Shown: positions 1 through 9,857, counted from the stretch's first letter. The stretch is 64,000 nucleotides of DNA from Bacteroidota bacterium (GCA_026391805.1 JAPLDJ010000010.1:235628-299627), one strand, 5' to 3'. Notes: a model not told the origin generated them from the letters alone. A program made the numbers and translations.

Positions 1-532
1 TCGGCAGGAGGATCTCCCCGCGGATCTCAAATTCAGAAGGATATCCCCGGCCTTTCAGCCGGAGCGGAACAGTTTGAATGGTGCGGACATTGGTCGTGAC
101 GTCATCACCCTGTACGCCATCGCCGCGTGTGACGGCCTGCACGAGAATTCCGTCCCGGTATGTCAGGCCGATTGCGACCCCGTCGAATTTGAGTTCGCAA
201 ACATATTCGGTTTCCTCACCCAGCAGTTTGTAGATCCGTTCCCCGAACTCCCTGACCTCTTCCACCGAATAGGTATTGCCCAGTGAAAGCATCGGGTAAG
301 TATGCCTGACCTGTTGAAATTCCTTTGTAATGCCACCGCCGACACGCTGTGTTGGCGAAGCAGGATCGGAAAATTCAGGGTATTCCTTCTCCAGCCGGAT
401 CAGTTCCTCCAGCAGCCGATCAAAATCGTAATCGCTGATCACGGGCCTCGAAAGCTCGTAATAGTTCCGGTTGTGAAAGTTGACCGCTTCTGTCAGTTGC
501 CCGATTCGTTCTCTTGCTTCCTCTCGGTTCAT
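1..532 (-). CDS. ligA: NAD-dependent DNA ligase, N-terminal part (cut by window edge)
   Basis: The first 177 codons are present; the gene continues beyond base 1. LigA seals nicks in duplex DNA using NAD+ in replication and repair. The Ia domain that binds NMN is seen at the N-terminus (NYYELSRPVISDYDFD, residues 23-38). It is followed by HTYPMLSLGNT (residues 78-87) and the nucleotidyltransferase motif CELKFDGVA with the adenylated lysine at residue 115, the same number as in the E. coli enzyme. The ATG at 532 gives the usual LigA N-terminus. It is last in a minus-strand run and lies 53 bases after the glycosyltransferase gene. The OB, zinc-finger, HhH and BRCT parts lie outside the window. 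Family assignment is secure. Confidence 0.95.
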   Translation of the reverse strand, partial: MNREEARERIGQLTEAVNFHNRNYYELSRPVISDYDFDRLLEELIRLEKEYPEFSDPASPTQRVGGGITKEFQQVRHTYPMLSLGNTYSVEEVREFGERIYKLLGEETEYVCELKFDGVAIGLTYRDGILVQAVTRGDGVQGDDVTTNVRTIQTVPLRLKGRGYPSEFEIRGEILLP

Positions 533-585
533 GGGCTGTTTGCTGGTTCAGGATAGAAATTTGACCTCTTTTTCAAGTATGATTT

Positions 586-2127
586 TCAGTCTGTTTTTTT
601 CTCGGGAAAGAAGACCTTGTTCCTGTATATGAAACATTTCCTGGAAACATTGATCGGGTTCAGCCAGTGCACAAGTTTATCGACTGTTCCCGGCTCAATG
701 GTGGTCTCATAAACGAGGAAAGGAAAGCTTTTCCTTGCCTGTATAATGGTTTCAGGTTTGAGTTCACTTCCTGTGAAGAGGATGAAACGGGGATGCTCAC
801 GCTGCGGCTGTCCGGAGACCCGGCCGATCAGATCGGGGGTTGTTTCATTGCCCTGCAGCTCTTCATAGATGCCGGGCCATTGCCCGAGATAGAACTCCGG
901 GAAAAGCTCCGGGTTGTTGTCGGAATCCGCTACCATCAGGTATTTGAGATCAGGATACTTCGAAAGGTAGGTCATCGTTTCCACCCTGGCACGTTTAGAG
1001 TAAACGGTCGAAGCAAAACATAACAACCCAACGTTGATGATCCAGAAGAAGATCCAGCATCCTTTTAGCAAGCCTTTGCGGTTCTGCCAGAACTTAGAAC
1101 GGTCGATGAATTCATTCCAGCCGATGACCCCTGAAATGACAATGAACGGAAGGATCGGCAGAATAAACCGTTCCTGCTTGTTCGGGAAGTAAGAGTGGGC
1201 GGCAAAAAACAGGGCTACCGGGATGAAGATGATAAAGAGCCTTTTCCAGTTGCGCAGAAAACCGAAAAAAAGCATCAGGCTGACAGGCGGAACAAGGAAC
1301 CCGAGAACAACCAGGAAATAATTGTACCAGGGCAGCGTAATGTAATCTCCGGCCGATCTGAAATTGACCTTTACATATTCTGCTAGTTCCACGAAAGGTT
1401 TTCCCCAGATGAAAAAATCAATGCTTCCCTGTATTAGCACATACGGAAGCAGGATTCCGAGAAAAAGGGTGATGGATTCTTTCCATTTTCGTTCGATAAG
1501 CACCGCCAGGACGAGACCTGCACTGAAGAACAGCGTCTGCGGCCGGATGTTGAAGGCAAGTCCGAGAAACAACCCTCCCAGGAAGTAGGCCGCCGTTTGT
1601 CCCGGATGATCCCCGCGGCTTATGATGAACCATACGGCAATTACAAGGAACGGAACACTGCTCATCTCCACCAGGTCGCGTACGCTCATCCATGGCATGA
1701 ACCAGAAGATGGCCAGCAGAAGTCCGACAAGCCTTGCAGAATGCTTATCGCTCAGCCGCTCGGTGATCTTATAGCCAAAATAGATCGTGAGCAGCGACCA
1801 GCTTGCATTCAGGAACCGGATGATCAGCATTTTCAGCTGGGGATCATCCAGGTGGATCAGCTTGAAAAAGGAGAAAGCCAGGAAGTGAAGCCCGGGGTAG
1901 AAAAAATTGTGCCCGGTTGGACCGGTATTGTGCGGGCTTCCGGGAAGCCATGCGTTATAATCGTAACCATCCACCCATGATTGTGCTGATTCAATGACGA
2001 TGAAATGATCGTCGATCATGCCCCAGCCCTTCGCAAAAATAACAGACAGGAGACGGAAAAGGATGCCGAGTGCCATGATAACAAGCAAAGGCTTCTCGTC
2101 CCAGTATTTCCTGATCAGGGCAGTCAT
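586..2127 (-). CDS. GT-C type polytopic membrane glycosyltransferase (GT39/ALG9-like)
   Basis: The 513-residue protein has many hydrophobic segments and a short acidic loop after the first one (GMIDDHFIV), the position where GT-C enzymes carry their catalytic or metal-binding Asp. Such enzymes move a sugar from a lipid-phosphate donor on the outer face of the inner membrane. The acceptor cannot be read from sequence. An in-frame ATG 50 codons upstream would run into the universal stress gene. The ATG at 2127, giving MTALIRKYW, lies 10 bases after that gene's stop and is the better start. The C-terminal 130 residues look periplasmic and soluble. Membrane glycosyltransferase is fairly sure; the exact family is an inference. 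Confidence 0.7.
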   Translation of the reverse strand: MTALIRKYWDEKPLLVIMALGILFRLLSVIFAKGWGMIDDHFIVIESAQSWVDGYDYNAWLPGSPHNTGPTGHNFFYPGLHFLAFSFFKLIHLDDPQLKMLIIRFLNASWSLLTIYFGYKITERLSDKHSARLVGLLLAIFWFMPWMSVRDLVEMSSVPFLVIAVWFIISRGDHPGQTAAYFLGGLFLGLAFNIRPQTLFFSAGLVLAVLIERKWKESITLFLGILLPYVLIQGSIDFFIWGKPFVELAEYVKVNFRSAGDYITLPWYNYFLVVLGFLVPPVSLMLFFGFLRNWKRLFIIFIPVALFFAAHSYFPNKQERFILPILPFIVISGVIGWNEFIDRSKFWQNRKGLLKGCWIFFWIINVGLLCFASTVYSKRARVETMTYLSKYPDLKYLMVADSDNNPELFPEFYLGQWPGIYEELQGNETTPDLIGRVSGQPQREHPRFILFTGSELKPETIIQARKSFPFLVYETTIEPGTVDKLVHWLNPINVSRKCFIYRNKVFFPEKKTD

Positions 2128-2137
2128 GGAATTAATT

Positions 2138-3028
2138 TCACGAGATTGCCAGGGTAAGCCATTCGTAGTAATAATTCCCGAGTTCTGTAGGGTTGATGCA
2201 CATGACGGGGATCTCGGCTTCGTTGAACATGAGTGTTTCAGCCCAGGTGGATACGCTGAACCCGGGAACATCAACATGGGGTATGGTCATGAACATGACC
2301 AGTTCGGTCCGGCTTTTAACTGCGTAAGCCAGGACCTGGTTTTCAAAATCGCCCGACTTTTCAGCCCTCAAGGTCTTGTATTGTACCTGCTTTTCATCGA
2401 GGATCCTCGTGATATGGTTTGTGATGAAGCCGATCCTCTTATCCTGGTCGGGGTCGTTGTAAAATGCCTGGAAAAAGGTCACTTTCGAATTGAACAGTTG
2501 CGCCATCAGCAGGATCCAATCTATGTTTTGCCGCGTCTCATGCTCATTGGTGATGGGAATCACGATGTCATGGTAGCCATTGCCGAATGAACGTTTCTGT
2601 ACCACTACCACCGGGCATGGTGAATCCAGCACCACCCGCAGGGCATAGCTGCCGAAAAGATGCTGCATGCCTTGCTTCCCATGGGTTCCCAGCACCATAA
2701 GGTTGGCCTTAATTTCTGTGGCCACTTCGTTGATCACGCTGAAGATGCTTCCTTCCCTGGCGATAGTTTCAACCTTTATCCCGAACTCCTTCTCATGCTC
2801 CTCCTTATACTGGTTCAGGCGGTCGTTGATATATTCAAGGGTAAGGTTTTCCTTCTTCAGCATTGATTTTGTCTGCTTGTTGATGACGTGAAGGATGCAG
2901 ATGCTGTAGTTCAGGGATTTTGCCAGCCCGGCGCCATGGTGAATGGCGTTGTTGCAGGCTTCCGAGAAGTCGGTCGGAATCATCACAATGCTGTTGTACT
3001 TGATCTTTACTTTGGGTAGATTTTCCAT
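2138..3028 (-). CDS. Universal stress protein, tandem UspA domains
   Basis: The 296-residue protein is a tandem fusion of two UspA folds. The first (about residues 12-147) has the typical strand IVMIPTDFSEAC and the nucleotide-loop signature GTHGKQGMQHLFGS near residue 120, so it may bind ATP. The second (about 155-280) keeps the strand DIVIPITNEHETRQN but lacks the glycine loop (FMTIPHVDVPGF), so it has probably lost nucleotide binding. It lies 22 bases after the HD-domain gene and 10 bases before the glycosyltransferase, all on the minus strand, so a shared transcript is likely. The role in stress survival is family knowledge only; the partner is unknown. Confidence 0.88.
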   Translation of the reverse strand: MENLPKVKIKYNSIVMIPTDFSEACNNAIHHGAGLAKSLNYSICILHVINKQTKSMLKKENLTLEYINDRLNQYKEEHEKEFGIKVETIAREGSIFSVINEVATEIKANLMVLGTHGKQGMQHLFGSYALRVVLDSPCPVVVVQKRSFGNGYHDIVIPITNEHETRQNIDWILLMAQLFNSKVTFFQAFYNDPDQDKRIGFITNHITRILDEKQVQYKTLRAEKSGDFENQVLAYAVKSRTELVMFMTIPHVDVPGFSVSTWAETLMFNEAEIPVMCINPTELGNYYYEWLTLAIS

Positions 3029-3050
3029 AACCTTTACTGTTATTCGGGAT

Positions 3051-3644
3051 TTACTTTAATCGTTCAAGAATGTCTGTTATTTCAGCCAGGTTTTTCTTTT
3101 TCTGTTCCCGCCTGAGCTCTCTGCCTGAGTGGGTGAAATATTCATGATCACTGAAAAAACAGACTTCGAACCTGAGCCATTCTTCCAGTGTTGTTTGCCG
3201 TATGTTGTTCAGTTTCCATTCCAGCTGGAGCTCGAAGGATTCCTGGAAGAAATCCACGCGTCCCAGTGAATCCAGGTCGGCATCGCACAGGATCTTCTCG
3301 GGAAGTGTATTCGGATTTTGTGGAAGTTTGGTCACCAGGATCAGTTTCGAGATCTCGTCAATATCCTTTTCTGTATACCGGAAGGCGGGAAGGACTTTCT
3401 TTGCAATCTTTACCGACTGGATTTCATGATCCTTGTATGAATGCAGCATGCCGGCATCATGAAAAACAGCTGCCGTTTCGATAAGCGTCCGTTCGTGTTC
3501 ATCGGTGAACTGTTCCATGTCCATCAAACGAACCACAGCCCTGTGCATGTCGAGTGTATGATCAACAGTGTGGTAAGTAAGCGTAGGACTGAGTTCTTTT
3601 CTCAGCCGGTCCAGTATGTAATCACGTGCACCAGCGAAATCCAT
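3051..3644 (-). CDS. HD-domain phosphohydrolase-like protein
   Basis: The 197-residue protein has a complete HD metal-binding set: His of YHTVDHTLDMH near residue 24, the HD pair in AAVFHDAGML near residue 62, and the distal Asp in LCDADLDSLGR near residue 120. HD proteins hydrolyse phosphate esters, often of nucleotides or cyclic dinucleotides; nothing here identifies the substrate. The ATG at 3644 gives a compact N-terminus (MDFAGARDYIL) just before the first helix. Upstream is a 111-base AT-rich spacer that probably holds its promoter. Downstream it is 22 bases from the universal stress gene. A small stand-alone HD enzyme is a confident call. Confidence 0.82.
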   Translation of the reverse strand: MDFAGARDYILDRLRKELSPTLTYHTVDHTLDMHRAVVRLMDMEQFTDEHERTLIETAAVFHDAGMLHSYKDHEIQSVKIAKKVLPAFRYTEKDIDEISKLILVTKLPQNPNTLPEKILCDADLDSLGRVDFFQESFELQLEWKLNNIRQTTLEEWLRFEVCFFSDHEYFTHSGRELRREQKKKNLAEITDILERLK

Positions 3645-3755
3645 GACGGAATGTATATGATTCTGTAAAAATATGAAAAAATATAGAACGAGAAAACAAT
3701 TGAAAAAAGTCTGTATATGTATAGAAAAATTCCCCGTTTAAATAAGGTCAGAGGT

Positions 3756-4406
3756 TCAGACCGCTTTCAGGCGCTGGATGGTGTTTTCCGGGTCGGCTGA
3801 TGAAAAGATCGTATTGCCTGCAACAAGAACATCGACGCCTGCAGCAATCAGACGGGGAGCATTCTGAAGGTCAACGCCGCCGTCGACTTCAATGAGGGCA
3901 CCCGAACCTGAGGCCGTAATAAGGGATTTCAGCCGTTCGATTTTTGGAATGCTCTGTTCTATGAATTTCTGTCCCCCGAACCCGGGATTGACGGACATGA
4001 TCAGCACCAGATCGACGTCGCAGATAATATCTTTCAGCAGTTCCACGGAGGTGTGCGGGTTCAGTACAACGCCTGCTTTTGCGCCCAGGCTGCGGATCGC
4101 ATGCAGGGTCCGGTGCAGGTGGTTGCAGGCCTCATAATGAACGCTGATCACATCGGCCCCGGTCTTTCTGAACCGCTCGATGAAGCGGTCCGGGTCGGTG
4201 ATCATCAGGTGAACATCAAGGGGTTTGGCCGCCTTTTTTGCGATCTTTTCAATGACAGGAAAACCGAATGATATGTTGGGGACAAAAACCCCGTCCATGA
4301 CGTCGAGGTGAAACCAGTCGGCCTGGCTGCGGTTCACCATTTCTATCTCCCGCTCCAGATTGAGAAAATCGGCAGACAAGAGGGAAGGGGCTACAAGATG
4401 GTTCAT
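3756..4406 (-). CDS. rpe: Ribulose-phosphate 3-epimerase
   Basis: The enzyme interconverts ribulose 5-phosphate and xylulose 5-phosphate in the pentose phosphate pathway, in the cytoplasm. At 216 residues it is the normal length for this TIM barrel. Metal ligands are all visible: H33 and D35 in HLDVMDG, H66 in DVHLMITDP and D175 in IEVDGGV. The phosphate-binding segment NPGFGGQ follows MSV near residue 140. The gene starts 10 bases after the stop of the sigma factor gene, so the two are probably co-transcribed. The following 111 bases up to the HD gene contain AT-rich sequence only. Nothing is unusual. Confidence 0.96.
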   Translation of the reverse strand: MNHLVAPSLLSADFLNLEREIEMVNRSQADWFHLDVMDGVFVPNISFGFPVIEKIAKKAAKPLDVHLMITDPDRFIERFRKTGADVISVHYEACNHLHRTLHAIRSLGAKAGVVLNPHTSVELLKDIICDVDLVLIMSVNPGFGGQKFIEQSIPKIERLKSLITASGSGALIEVDGGVDLQNAPRLIAAGVDVLVAGNTIFSSADPENTIQRLKAV

Positions 4407-4416
4407 GCCGGACGTT

Positions 4417-5280
4417 TTATCCGAGGTATGTCTTCAGGATCTTGCTTCGTGAAGTATGTTTGAGCCTCCGGATTGCTTTTTCTTTGATCTGCCGTACGCG
4501 CTCGCGGGTCAGGTCGAATTTTTCCCCGATCTCTTCGAGCGTCATCGGGTGGCTTCCGTTAAGCCCGAAATAGAGCCGGATGACATCTGCTTCCCGCTGT
4601 GTCAGCGTCGAAACAGCACGTTCGATCTCCTTGCGCAGCGATTCGTAAAGAAGCCCGGTATCGGGTGTCGTATTCTCTTCGCTTTTCAGGACGTCGTACA
4701 TCGTGTTGTCCTCATCCTGCACCAGCGGTGCATCCATGGAGACATGACGCCCGGAATTCTTCAGGGATTCCTTTACCTCGTTTTCAGAAATCTCAAGAAG
4801 GGTGGCGATTTCGTCGGCATTGGGTTCCCGCTCGAACTGTTGTTCGAGCTGTGCATAGGCCTTGTTGATCTTGTTGATGGAACCGATCTTGTTCAGCGGC
4901 AGGCGGACAATCCTCGATTGCTCTGCCAGTGCCTGCAGGATCGACTGGCGGATCCACCATACGGCGTAAGAGATGAATTTGAATCCGCGTGTTTCATCAA
5001 ACCGCTGGGCGGCTTTGATCAGACCGAGGTTGCCTTCGTTGATCAGGTCGGGAAGGCTAAGCCCCTGGTTCTGGTATTGTTTCGAGACAGAAACCACAAA
5101 CCGGAGATTGGCCTTGGTCAGCTTTTCAAGGGCTGCCTGGTCACCTGCCTTGATACGCTGCGCCAGCGAGACCTCCTCGTCGGCGGTGATCAGTTCAACT
5201 TTACCGATTTCCTGAAGATACTTGTCCAGGGAAGCAGTCTCGCGGTTGGTGACTTGCTTGGTAATCTTTAATTGCCTCAT
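4417..5280 (-). CDS. rpoD: Primary RNA polymerase sigma factor (RpoD/SigA)
   Basis: At 287 residues it is the short form of sigma-70 typical of Bacteroidota, without the long non-conserved region. Region 1.2 is [18 protein letters not shown] (about 19-36). Region 2 includes [16 protein letters not shown] and the melting segment [13 protein letters not shown]. Region 4 carries the helix-turn-helix [20 protein letters not shown] near the C-terminus. This is the factor expected to read the TAnnTTTG boxes seen throughout the window. Its own start is preceded by such a box overlapping the pnp stop codon. rpe follows 10 bases downstream. Confidence 0.96.
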   Translation of the reverse strand: MRQLKITKQVTNRETASLDKYLQEIGKVELITADEEVSLAQRIKAGDQAALEKLTKANLRFVVSVSKQYQNQGLSLPDLINEGNLGLIKAAQRFDETRGFKFISYAVWWIRQSILQALAEQSRIVRLPLNKIGSINKINKAYAQLEQQFEREPNADEIATLLEISENEVKESLKNSGRHVSMDAPLVQDEDNTMYDVLKSEENTTPDTGLLYESLRKEIERAVSTLTQREADVIRLYFGLNGSHPMTLEEIGEKFDLTRERVRQIKEKAIRRLKHTSRSKILKTYLG

Positions 5281-5344
5281 GCGAAAACAAAATTAATCTG
5301 GGAATATTCCTGGTCGTTTGTACGACAAAAGCCACCACAAGTTA

Positions 5345-5352
5345 CAAAGTTA
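5345..5352 (-). promoter_or_regulatory. Predicted -7 box of the rpoD promoter
   Basis: On the minus strand this reads TAACTTTG, a perfect match to TAnnTTTG. It lies 65 bases upstream of the sigma factor ATG and overlaps the stop codon of pnp, so rpoD can be transcribed apart from rpsO-pnp. No clear TTTG -33 element was found at the expected spacing. Confidence 0.5.
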
Positions 5353-7494
5353 CGATTCTTTTTGATGGTTAGACTCAGGTTTCGGTAATAAAACTTTCCG
5401 CGACAGTTTTATTTTTCCGTTTTTCGGGTCGATGCCGATGAGTTTAACCTGAATGATATCTCCGACCTTCAGGGCATCTTCCACCTTTTCGAGGCGTGTC
5501 CAGTCGATCTCCGAAATGTGAAGAAGCCCGTCCTGGTTGGGGAGGATCTCCACAAAAGCGCCGAACGGCATGATGTTCTTGACCTTGCCGGTGTAAACCT
5601 CACCGACCTCCGGTGTAGCCGTGATTCCCTTGATCTTTGCAATGACGGCATCCCTTGCTTCAACATTATCGGCAACAATATCCACAACACCATATTCGCC
5701 GATCTCTTCGATAACGATTTTTGTACCGGTTTCACGCTGCATTTCCTGGATGATCTTTCCTCCGGGTCCGATGATGGCGCCGATGAATTCCTTCGGAACC
5801 TTCATCTGGAAGATACGGGGAACGAAAGGCTTGAAGTCCGGGCGTGGCTCGGAAATGGTTTTTTGAATTTCTCCGAGGATGTGAAGGCGGCCTCTCTTGG
5901 CCTGTTCGAGTGCTTCATGAAGCAGTGCTGCAGAAAGTCCGTCCACCTTGATGTCCATCTGGCAGGCCGTGATCCCGTCTTTGGTTCCGCAAACCTTGAA
6001 GTCCATATCGCCGAGGTGGTCCTCATCGCCAAGGATGTCGGAAAGAATGGCATATTTACCGCTCTTTGCATCGGTGATCAATCCCATGGCAATTCCGGAA
6101 ACCGGCTTTTTGATCTTCACTCCGGCATCCAGCAGCGCCATTGTGCCGGCACATACGGTGGCCATGGAAGAAGAACCATTTGATTCAAGAATATCGGAAA
6201 CGATACGAATTGTATAGAGGTTTTCTTCCGCAGAAGGCAGAACGTTCTTAAGTGCACGCAGTGCAAGGTTACCGTGTCCGATCTCCCTACGGCTTGTGCT
6301 GCGGATCGGCTTTACTTCACCAGTTGCGAAAGAAGGGAAGTTGTAATGAAGGATGAAGTTGACTTTGTCTTCAATCACAGCGCCGTCGATCACCTGCTCG
6401 TCGAGTTTCGAACCGAGCGTGACCGTTGTAAGGGATTGTGTATCCCCGCGGGTAAAGATGGCGGAACCATGGGCAGCCGGCAGGTAATCCACTTCGCACC
6501 AGATCGGGCGGATCTCGTCGAGTTTCCGGCCGTCGACGCGGGTGCGGTTTTCGACTGTGGCATCCCGTACGGCATCTTTTTCCACATCATGAAAATAACG
6601 GCCGATGAGGACCTTCTTTTCTTCCTGTTCTTCTTCAGAAAGAGTTGCAACGAATTCTTCCTTCACTGCACCGAAGTTCTCTTTCCTCAGTTTTTTATTC
6701 GCGATACCCTGCTTTGCAACGTCGTACAACTTCTGGTAGGTTGCTTTTCTCAGCAGCTCTTTAAAATCGGGATCATTTGTTTCGTGTGAGTATTCACGGG
6801 GAACAGGAGGTGTTCCCAGCATCTTTACAAGGTCCGTCTGGGCCTGGCACTGGATCTTGATGGCTTCATGCGCAAACAGGATGGCATCGACCATCACATC
6901 TTCGGAAACCTCTTTCATCTCGCCTTCCACCATCATAATGTTGTCCATCGATGCAGCGACCATGATGTCGAGGTCTGCATTTTCCATATCGGTCATGGAG
7001 GGGTTGACCACGAACTTGCCATCGATCCTGCAGACGCGTACCTCTGAGATGGGACCGTTGAACGGAATATCACTTACGGCCAGCGCTGCGGAAGCAGCAA
7101 GACCGGCGAGGCAATCCGGCAGCATGTTCTTATCGGCAGAGATCAGGGTGACAATGACCTGTGTTTCGGCGTGGAAATTCTCTGGGAATAAAGGCCTTAA
7201 GGCCCTGTCAACGAGGCGTGCGATCAGGACCTCGTAATCTGAAGGCCTGGTTTCACGTTTGAAAAAACCGCCGGGAAAACGTCCGGCAGCAGCATATTTT
7301 TCACGGTATTCAACCGTGAGCGGCATAAAATCGGCATTTTCTTTACCTTCCTGTGCAGCAACAACCGTTGCCAGCAGCATGGTATCACCCATCTTAACGA
7401 CAACGGCACCATCGGCCTGTTTGGCCAGCTTCCCGGTTTCGATGGAGATCGTTCTTCCATCGGCCAGGGCAAATTCTTTAACAATTTTATTCAT
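5350..7494 (-). CDS. pnp: Polyribonucleotide nucleotidyltransferase (PNPase)
   Basis: PNPase degrades RNA 3' to 5' by phosphorolysis and is a core RNA-turnover enzyme. The 714-residue protein shows two RNase PH domains separated by a helical linker. The first contains [16 protein letters not shown] and the second contains [26 protein letters not shown] domain follows with [10 protein letters not shown], then an S1 domain ([19 protein letters not shown]), and a short tail rich in K and S. The second domain keeps the catalytic-type segment [12 protein letters not shown]. It is preceded by rpsO, the classical gene order, with a terminator-like hairpin between them. Length and domain order are normal. 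Confidence 0.97.
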   Translation of the reverse strand: MNKIVKEFALADGRTISIETGKLAKQADGAVVVKMGDTMLLATVVAAQEGKENADFMPLTVEYREKYAAAGRFPGGFFKRETRPSDYEVLIARLVDRALRPLFPENFHAETQVIVTLISADKNMLPDCLAGLAASAALAVSDIPFNGPISEVRVCRIDGKFVVNPSMTDMENADLDIMVAASMDNIMMVEGEMKEVSEDVMVDAILFAHEAIKIQCQAQTDLVKMLGTPPVPREYSHETNDPDFKELLRKATYQKLYDVAKQGIANKKLRKENFGAVKEEFVATLSEEEQEEKKVLIGRYFHDVEKDAVRDATVENRTRVDGRKLDEIRPIWCEVDYLPAAHGSAIFTRGDTQSLTTVTLGSKLDEQVIDGAVIEDKVNFILHYNFPSFATGEVKPIRSTSRREIGHGNLALRALKNVLPSAEENLYTIRIVSDILESNGSSSMATVCAGTMALLDAGVKIKKPVSGIAMGLITDAKSGKYAILSDILGDEDHLGDMDFKVCGTKDGITACQMDIKVDGLSAALLHEALEQAKRGRLHILGEIQKTISEPRPDFKPFVPRIFQMKVPKEFIGAIIGPGGKIIQEMQRETGTKIVIEEIGEYGVVDIVADNVEARDAVIAKIKGITATPEVGEVYTGKVKNIMPFGAFVEILPNQDGLLHISEIDWTRLEKVEDALKVGDIIQVKLIGIDPKNGKIKLSRKVLLPKPESNHQKES

Positions 7495-7534
7495 CTTCTA
7501 TCTTTTTTCTAACTATTCATTATCAATGGATATG

Positions 7535-7560
7535 AAAAAAGGCAATCGGTTGAATTGCCT
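7535..7560 (-). terminator. Terminator or attenuator between rpsO and pnp
   Basis: On the minus strand a 7-bp perfect stem AGGCAAT/ATTGCCT (7-base loop) is followed at once by six T residues. It lies 30 bases after the rpsO stop and 40 bases before pnp. This matches an intrinsic terminator that could set the rpsO:pnp ratio. The stem is short, so partial read-through is plausible. Confidence 0.6.
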
Positions 7561-7590
7561 CTTTCTACGTTAAAACAGGGAACAAATTTC

Positions 7591-7860
7591 TTACTTACGG
7601 ATCTTCAGCTTCTTGATGATCGCCCTGTAACGTTCAATGTCTTTTTCTTTGAGATAACCCAGCAGTTTCCTGCGCTTTCCTACCATCATGACGAGCGAGC
7701 GCTCGGTAGCCATGTCTTTCTTGAATTCTTTCAGGTGCTCGGTAAGATGCTGGATCTTCTTGGTAAACAATGCAACCTGTGCTTCAACTGAACCGGAATC
7801 AAATTCCGACTTGCCAAATTCCTTAAATGCCTTTTTCTTTTCTTCTGGTGCGATATTCAT
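7591..7860 (-). CDS. rpsO: 30S ribosomal protein S15
   Basis: S15 binds 16S rRNA early in assembly of the small subunit platform. The 89-residue product is the standard length and contains the S15 signature (LTEHLKEFKKDMATERSLVMMVGKRRKLLGYL, about residues 38-69; only partly needed for recognition). The ATG at 7860 is preceded by a full Bacteroidota promoter 55-86 bases upstream. Downstream are a terminator-like hairpin and pnp, the same arrangement as in most bacteria. Confidence 0.97.
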   Translation of the reverse strand: MNIAPEEKKKAFKEFGKSEFDSGSVEAQVALFTKKIQHLTEHLKEFKKDMATERSLVMMVGKRRKLLGYLKEKDIERYRAIIKKLKIRK

Positions 7861-7914
7861 ACTGAACTTCTTGTGATTGATTAGGTTATTGCCTTATTTA
7901 GGTTTAATGGGGTG

Positions 7915-7946
7915 CAAAGGTAAGAATTTCTTTTCTTGATAACAAA
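7915..7946 (-). promoter_or_regulatory. Bacteroidota-type promoter of rpsO
   Basis: The minus strand shows TTTG, exactly 20 bases, then TACCTTTG. This fits the TTTG-N19-21-TAnnTTTG consensus and is the best complete promoter in the window. The transcript would start about 48 bases before the S15 ATG. Confidence 0.75.
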
Positions 7947-7972
7947 AAAAATAATGCAGAATTCAAAATGAT

Positions 7973-7980
7973 TATATTTG
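7973..7980 (+). promoter_or_regulatory. Predicted -7 box of the TPR cyclase gene
   Basis: TATATTTG matches TAnnTTTG. Transcription would begin near 7987, downstream of the upstream-most ATG at 7968. This supports the start of the next gene at 8013. Confidence 0.55.
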
Positions 7981-8012
7981 CCTCCTTGCATGTGTTCACA
8001 TATTCCTTTTTC

Positions 8013-9857
8013 ATGAAAAAAAACATTCTTCGTTGGATCATTGTGCTGATCTGTCTGGTTATGGCCGGAACTGCCGGTTATTCGGCGAAGCAGGGCAAGG
8101 AAAAGGTTGATTCGCTGCTTAAGATGCTGGCAAAGCATACTGCGGGTGACACGATAAAGATAGCCCTGTACCGTGAAATTGCGTTTGAATATTACGGCAT
8201 CGATCCGAAAATCGGGATCGGATACGGAGAAAAGGGGATTGACCTTGCTACAAAACTTGAATACCGCAAAGGGCTTATTTACTGCCTGATCTCTACCGGC
8301 GTATGTTACTGGGCTTCTTCAAACCTTCCGAAGGCGCTGGAGTTGCTTTTAAAGGCCCTGAAAATCTCCGAAGAGGATGGCAATAAAACCGGGATTTCAA
8401 AGGCCTCAGCGAACCTCGGTTCGGTTTACGCTGATATGGAGAATTATCCGAAAGCCCTCGAATACTATTTCAAGGCGCTGAAAATCTCCCAGGAAATGGG
8501 AGATAAACGCGGAGTGGCGCGGAAACTTGGAAACATAGGAACCATTTATAAAGAGCAAAAAAAACCGGATTATCAGAAGGCGCTTGAATATTTTTTTAAA
8601 GCGCTGAATTATTATGAAGAACTTGGTGAGAAACGCGGTATCATCGTTATGAAGGAAAACATCGGCTGGGTGCTTTCCGACCAGGGGCAATACCAGCAGG
8701 CCATCCAGCTTCTGAACAAGGCGCTTCCGGTCGTTGAAGAGATCGGCGAGCCGCGCTGGAAAATGTATTATTACGGAACGCTCGGCGAAGCCCATTATAA
8801 AATGGCGACCGACTCTTCAAAAAAGAACAGGGAATCCCTGAACCAGCTCTCGCGGAGCGACAAGGAAAAATACCTGAACCGGGCCCTCGGATACCTGTCG
8901 AAAGCCGTCGAAACCGGGAAGGAGATCAAGGCGCCGAAACAGATGATCAACTGGTACACCGACATCTCTTATGTATACAAGGCCCTGGGGAACTGGGAAG
9001 GGGCTTATGCCTACTTAAACCTGAGTCATCACCTGAATGATTCCGTATTCACCGAGGAGAGCAAGATCAAAATTGCCAACCTTGATGCAAAGCGTGAAAC
9101 TGAAGTAAAACAGAAAGAGATCGAGCTGCAGAATGTGCGCCTGGAAAAGGCCACTACACAAAGGATCGCACTGGCGGGTGCATTGATCGGGCTCGCCGTT
9201 ATCCTGATCCTCATCTACCGGTCGCGGAGAAAGTCTGAACTTCTGCTGAGAAGCATGCTGCCTGCCAAGATCGCGCGCAGGCTGAAGAAAAAGGAAAAAC
9301 CCATTGCCGACCTGTTTGAAAATGCAGCGGTTGTTTTCGTAGATATTGTCGATTTTACAGGTTTTTCCAAGGACCAGGATCCGCGGATGGTCGTGGAGGT
9401 GCTCACCGATTTCTTCCGCAGCATGGACGCCCTTGCCGATAAGTTCGGGATGGAGAAGATCAAGACCATCGGGGATTGTTACATGGCCGTGAGCGGTTTG
9501 CCCGAACCGACCCCCGACAGCATTGAGAAAGCCGCACGGTTCGCGCTCGAATGCCGCGAAATGATGAAGGATTACAAAACCCGCTACGGTCAGCCCATCC
9601 GGGTCCGGATCGGGATCGACGCCGGAAAGGTGATCGCGGGGGTGATCGGCGAGATCAGGTTCAGCTATGACCTCTGGGGCGATATCGTGAATACCGCGTC
9701 CCGCATGGAATCCATGGGGGTTGTCGGGGAAGTGCAGGTAACGGAAAGCGTCATCAACCGGCTGCATGGAATGTTTGCAACGAAAGAACGCGGCGAGATT
9801 GAAGTAAAGGGCAAAGGGAAAATGAAAACCTGGCTGCTTCTTGGAAATGATCTCTGA
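8013..9857 (+). CDS. TPR-repeat, membrane-anchored class III adenylyl cyclase
   Basis: The 614-residue protein begins with a hydrophobic signal or anchor segment (MKKNILRWIIVLICLVMAG). It continues with several TPR repeats (about residues 90-350), a coiled segment, one transmembrane helix (IALAGALIGLAVILILIYR), and a C-terminal class III cyclase domain. Metal-binding Asp residues are in FVDIVDFTGFS and KTIGDCYMA. The base-recognition positions are Lys in KTIGD and Asp in SYDLWGD, the pair that selects ATP rather than GTP. The transition-state residues NTASR are present. It should therefore make cAMP. TPRs are probably periplasmic sensors. An ATG 15 codons upstream is less likely because it precedes the predicted transcription start. 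Confidence 0.85.
   Translation: MKKNILRWIIVLICLVMAGTAGYSAKQGKEKVDSLLKMLAKHTAGDTIKIALYREIAFEYYGIDPKIGIGYGEKGIDLATKLEYRKGLIYCLISTGVCYWASSNLPKALELLLKALKISEEDGNKTGISKASANLGSVYADMENYPKALEYYFKALKISQEMGDKRGVARKLGNIGTIYKEQKKPDYQKALEYFFKALNYYEELGEKRGIIVMKENIGWVLSDQGQYQQAIQLLNKALPVVEEIGEPRWKMYYYGTLGEAHYKMATDSSKKNRESLNQLSRSDKEKYLNRALGYLSKAVETGKEIKAPKQMINWYTDISYVYKALGNWEGAYAYLNLSHHLNDSVFTEESKIKIANLDAKRETEVKQKEIELQNVRLEKATTQRIALAGALIGLAVILILIYRSRRKSELLLRSMLPAKIARRLKKKEKPIADLFENAAVVFVDIVDFTGFSKDQDPRMVVEVLTDFFRSMDALADKFGMEKIKTIGDCYMAVSGLPEPTPDSIEKAARFALECREMMKDYKTRYGQPIRVRIGIDAGKVIAGVIGEIRFSYDLWGDIVNTASRMESMGVVGEVQVTESVINRLHGMFATKERGEIEVKGKGKMKTWLLLGNDL

Noticed and set aside
1418..1693. Small minus-strand frame inside the glycosyltransferase gene
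   Set aside because: It is a shadow in another frame of the membrane protein and has an Arg- and Cys-rich composition without family likeness.
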